The position numbers and the translations under genes are program-made. Below, piece by piece: positions 60,851 to 64,000 of a stretch of DNA of 64,000 nt. The notes under the pieces are model-generated. The model did no database searches. It was not told the origin of the DNA and worked only from the letters and a program-made list of their open reading frames with translations. The DNA is from Alviniconcha marisindica (taxonomy: Eukaryota > Mollusca > Gastropoda > Provannidae): assembly GCA_018857735.1 (NCBI GenBank), contig JABMCL010001460.1, positions 314,501 through 378,500 of the forward strand, given 5' to 3'. How positions within the stretch are numbered: the first letter of the stretch is position 1; each line of letters begins with the position of its first letter.

Positions 60851-63162
60851 CCGGCGAAGGATGTCGTATCTGTCGAAATAACACACAGCGGATGAATTGA
60901 TCGCTCCTGTTTGTTAAGAGTTTGACATTTGCTGTCACAGTGTCAGCAAATTGAGTATTGTTTTGCAGTAAGTTGCACAATATGTGATGCTGCCAGTATG
61001 AATATACATTTACAGAATGATGGATTTATTTTAATTTTATTTTTTAACAGTGATTCTAATCTATTCTAATTTAATTCGTCATCGGGAAACTATGCATTTA
61101 AAAAATGTTACTCATGTAACTGGCGCAAAAACATTGTTGGAACTTGGAAAGATGCCAAACTTTAGTTAATGTTTTAAATTCACCAGGAGCATTTTGTTAG
61201 GTTTTGTATGACTTTCATGGAGAAAATGTGAGTAACTGTGTTATGTAAATTGTAATGTTGCCTACTCCTAACTGTTTGCAAAGCTCTTCACCACTTTAAA
61301 CCATTAATTTATTAATAACATTAAAAGTTTCACAGTCAGTTCTTTGAGCAAGTTCATTCAGAATGTATTAAATGATGAGAGCCTGTGTTGAAAGCTACCT
61401 TTGTATACTGGTTTTTGTGACCTTGCTGTTCAGGGTCACAACAGGATTAGAAATGTACTAAAGACTTTTGTTTTTCTCTCCCTTGAATTTAAAAGCATCA
61501 GACAAGAACTCAAACTGGTTTGGGTGAATTTATCTGAGTATGTTTGAAACACAAATAGGACCACAAATTCATCTAATAAAGAGTAATATTGTAACTTTGC
61601 ATTCACATTGATTTGAAGGAAATGGCTGGCTTATTCAGTCTGCAGTAGAAACTTTTCAGGTCAACTTTGCATACGTGCTCGCTTTGACTTCCTCTTTAAG
61701 CTTAAGGACAAAATTTAATATTTTTTGTTGCAATTTTTTTTTTAATTACAGGGGGCACAATTTTTTTTAAAAGCTTGGATCCCATCCAAGTGTGTATGAT
61801 GGAGTGAACATGCAGTGGCCTGCTGCTTTGCTTGGAAATGAAGCTATTTGCATTTAAGTAAAAAAAAAATAATAGCTATCCTCAGTTTGTAACCCAGAAA
61901 GTAACTGAGTAAGATAGCAGAGAGTAATTTACCTGCAAGGAAGAACAGCCAAAGGGGGGGTGGGGGGGTTGTCTTGAAATTCCATTTGAGCAAAGGTAAC
62001 TTCAGAGAGAGCTGTGCCTCTGTAATTAGTCTGTTTAAGTGGGGATGGGGTAGCCCATCTTGGTGCCAAAAATGAAATTGCCCATGGAAGTGTCTCTGGT
62101 GTAGGTTACATGCTGTTGGAGCTGCATGTCTCCTTTTAACTCCGGAAAAGTGCCTGATGGATAGATGAGTGAAAGTTTGTGGATTTTGCCAAACTGTCAA
62201 GCATACCTGACGTGGCAGGCATCTTCTGGTGCTAGCAGCAGATTTCAGACTTCAGAGCACATTTTATGATGTACATGCAGTATTTGTGGATGTGAAATCT
62301 TTTTCATGACTTAATGGTGAGATCATGGATTACAGCATATGTAATAATATGTACATACAGTGTCTGAATGTGACATCTTTTTCATGACTTGACGTGAGAT
62401 CAGTATTACAGCATGCATTTGTAGTTATGCGTATACTTTTATAGCTTTGCTTGATGAGATTCCTTGTGCATGTGTTTAAAAAAAAAGGGTGGGTGGGTGG
62501 GGGGGAGCACTATTTAATTCTTGTTAAACATCTTTTTCTCATCCTTCTGTGTTTTGTTTTGTTTTTCCTAATCCATTGTTGAGTCTTCCTATTCTGCCAT
62601 TCTCCTTCTGGTGACATCTACTGCTTGTTAAAAGCACACAAGTACCTGATGAGCATGACATTATTCGGTTTGGTTGCAGGCTCATCACAATCACCTGCCA
62701 GGACAACGACATCCAAGATGACTTGAGCAGTGCCCATCTACAAGACACCATGTCACCCCTAATCTTTGCCAATTCTTTTCTGTGTGGTGGGACATCAAAA
62801 GCCAGAAAATGTGACTGATGGTCAGGTCTCTGGTGTAGGTCTGGGAGGTAGTTACCACATCAGGAACGATTCTGTTGGTTTGTGCTGGGCGGTGGAGGTG
62901 GGGAGGTTAGTGAGAATTGAGGAACTGGAGGAATCTGTGTCGAATTCTGAAAAGGTAAATTTTTTGGTGAGACTGTTCATTTCATAGAAGTGGTTGCAGA
63001 ATTATGTAGTCTGAAGAAGTGTTCCTTCATGCATCTCAACTTGGAGCTAAAGTTGAGGAGAGAGCTAAGATGGTTTCTGGGTAAAGTGTTTGAGGAAACC
63101 AAGCTGTGAAAAAAAAAGTCACAGCGGGCAGAGCCTGGGGAAAAGGAGAGAAGCTGAGAACT

Positions 63163-63446
63163 ATGTCGCTGCCCCATTCCTCATGGGATCCCACAGTGTG
63201 CCCGTCCTGCGGTCAGCTTCACGAGCCCCAAGGCACACACCTGTACGACTACTACCAGGCAGTGGACGAGGATCTCATGTGCCAGATCTGCCTGCAACCC
63301 TTGGTCAGTCCACTGGACACGCGCTGCGGTCACACATTCTGTGCCCGATGCCTCCGCAACTACCTTCGCATCCAGCGTCAGTGTCCCATCGACCGCAAGG
63401 CCTTGTCCCTCAAGGAGTGCCAGCTGTCCAGCATCTTGGTGCGAAG
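63163..63446 (+). CDS. LNX: LNX-type E3 ubiquitin ligase, first coding exon (RING domain), gene continues past window
   Basis: Codes for 94 residues plus two bases of the next codon, ending at donor AAG|GTCAGT. Start ATG has A at -3; an in-frame TGA at 63091-63093 and no ATG between support it. An N-terminal CPSCGQLH zinc knuckle (Cys13, Cys16, His20) is followed by a RING of the C3HC3D type: Cys40, Cys43, Cys55, His57, Cys60, Cys63, Cys74 and Asp77 in CPIDRK. The order CGQ-H, VDEDL-C-ICLQPL, LDT-CGHTFC, SSILV is the LNX1/LNX2 arrangement. Family role: cytoplasmic ligase that ubiquitinates Numb and carries PDZ domains C-terminally; the Numb-binding motif and PDZ exons are beyond 64,000. Transcribed away from BLTP3. 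Confidence 0.9.
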
Positions 63447-63572
63447 GTCAGTTGGGAGTCTCCTTTCTGTTGACTGACTGATTGATTGACTGTTGGTTGG
63501 AAGTCTCTTTTCTCTGATTATTGATTGATTGATTGTTCGATCACTTTTGTATAGCACTGACAGTTCTGTAAT

Positions 63573-63699
63573 TCCAAACAGTGTCACTGCTCTCTGGTTG
63601 CATGTGTCTCCGAATGACTGATTGTAGGCATTGTATTCCAAACAGTCTCACTGCTCTCTGGTTGCATGTGACTCCGAATGGCTGATTGTAGGCAATGTA
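63573..63699. repeat. 64-bp direct duplication in LNX intron 1
   Basis: CACTGCTCTCTGGTTGCATG then TCCGAATGACTGATTGTAGG is repeated at once with about five changes. Confidence 0.92.
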
Positions 63700-64000
63700 G
63701 CATCTCGTACATAGTATGATTGGAATGTCCACTGAAGTGATGTACTTGCAGGGCTAGGGCTGTTTGGTAACATGGGTGGTGCCATGTGAGACTGCTGCCA
63801 TCTCAGTGCATGTTCTGTGTAAACCATTCAGCCATTCATCAGTTTACAGTGTTGTTGGAAGACAGATTCTTGTAAACAGTAGGCAAACCTTGCAGAACAC
63901 ACAAGATCTACAGACTACCACTTCAGATCTAAGAAAATATGGTTTCAGCAGGACACAATTTTATCATCCCATTTCTTTCTTTCTGTCTTCTTTGTTCATC

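Noticed and set aside
63090..63473. 127-codon frame overlapping the LNX exon
   Set aside because: Different frame from the RING-encoding one, with no zinc-ligand pattern; it is a shadow.

Overview
This is a eukaryotic nuclear genome window, not bacterial. The coding signal is broken into short exons bounded by GT/AG splice sites. Introns of several kilobases are packed with CA/TG microsatellites, minisatellites and short transposon relics. The encoded proteins are metazoan, and the repeat style suggests a lophotrochozoan, probably a marine gastropod mollusc. The phylum is an inference from style; no species-diagnostic sequence was identified.

Two genes are recognisable and point away from each other. 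From 48,697 down to 824 on the minus strand lies an apparently complete gene for the bridge-like lipid-transfer protein BLTP3 (UHRF1BP1/UHRF1BP1L-SHIP164 family). I could join 21 coding exons. Every splice phase closes and the total is 4,605 nt (1,534 aa plus stop), close to the roughly 1,440-1,465 aa of the vertebrate proteins. From 63,163 on the plus strand is the first coding exon of an LNX-type (ligand of Numb protein X) RING E3 ubiquitin ligase; the rest of that gene lies beyond the window. The 14.5 kb between the two start codons must hold both promoters. It shows two GC-richer patches, one possible tiny leader exon and mostly repeats.

The unusual part is what sits between the BLTP3 exons. 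Several minisatellites are made from the gene's own exon-intron junctions. About 1.2 kb next to exon 18 repeats that exon's 3' splice site plus its first 48 coding bases. About 2 kb next to exon 16 repeats its 5' splice site and last coding bases. A 94-bp piece of exon 17 is duplicated 100 bp upstream of that exon. The last codons of the protein are one unit of a repeat that runs on into the 3' flank. A perfect 44-bp-arm palindrome sits 51 bp inside the intron after exon 14.

The mobile-element load is mainly short non-autonomous DNA elements: TTAA-flanked piggyBac-like MITEs, a 272-bp element with perfect 32-bp terminal inverted repeats, and several fold-back elements. There are also two repeat families whose copies carry a CA/TG microsatellite in or beside them, one truncated LINE reverse-transcriptase fragment, and a probable solo LTR inserted inside a minisatellite. 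No tRNA, rRNA, CRISPR or operon-like structure was found. There is no sign of a wholly new multi-gene system; the best candidates for follow-up are the junction-derived minisatellites and the microsatellite-cored repeats.
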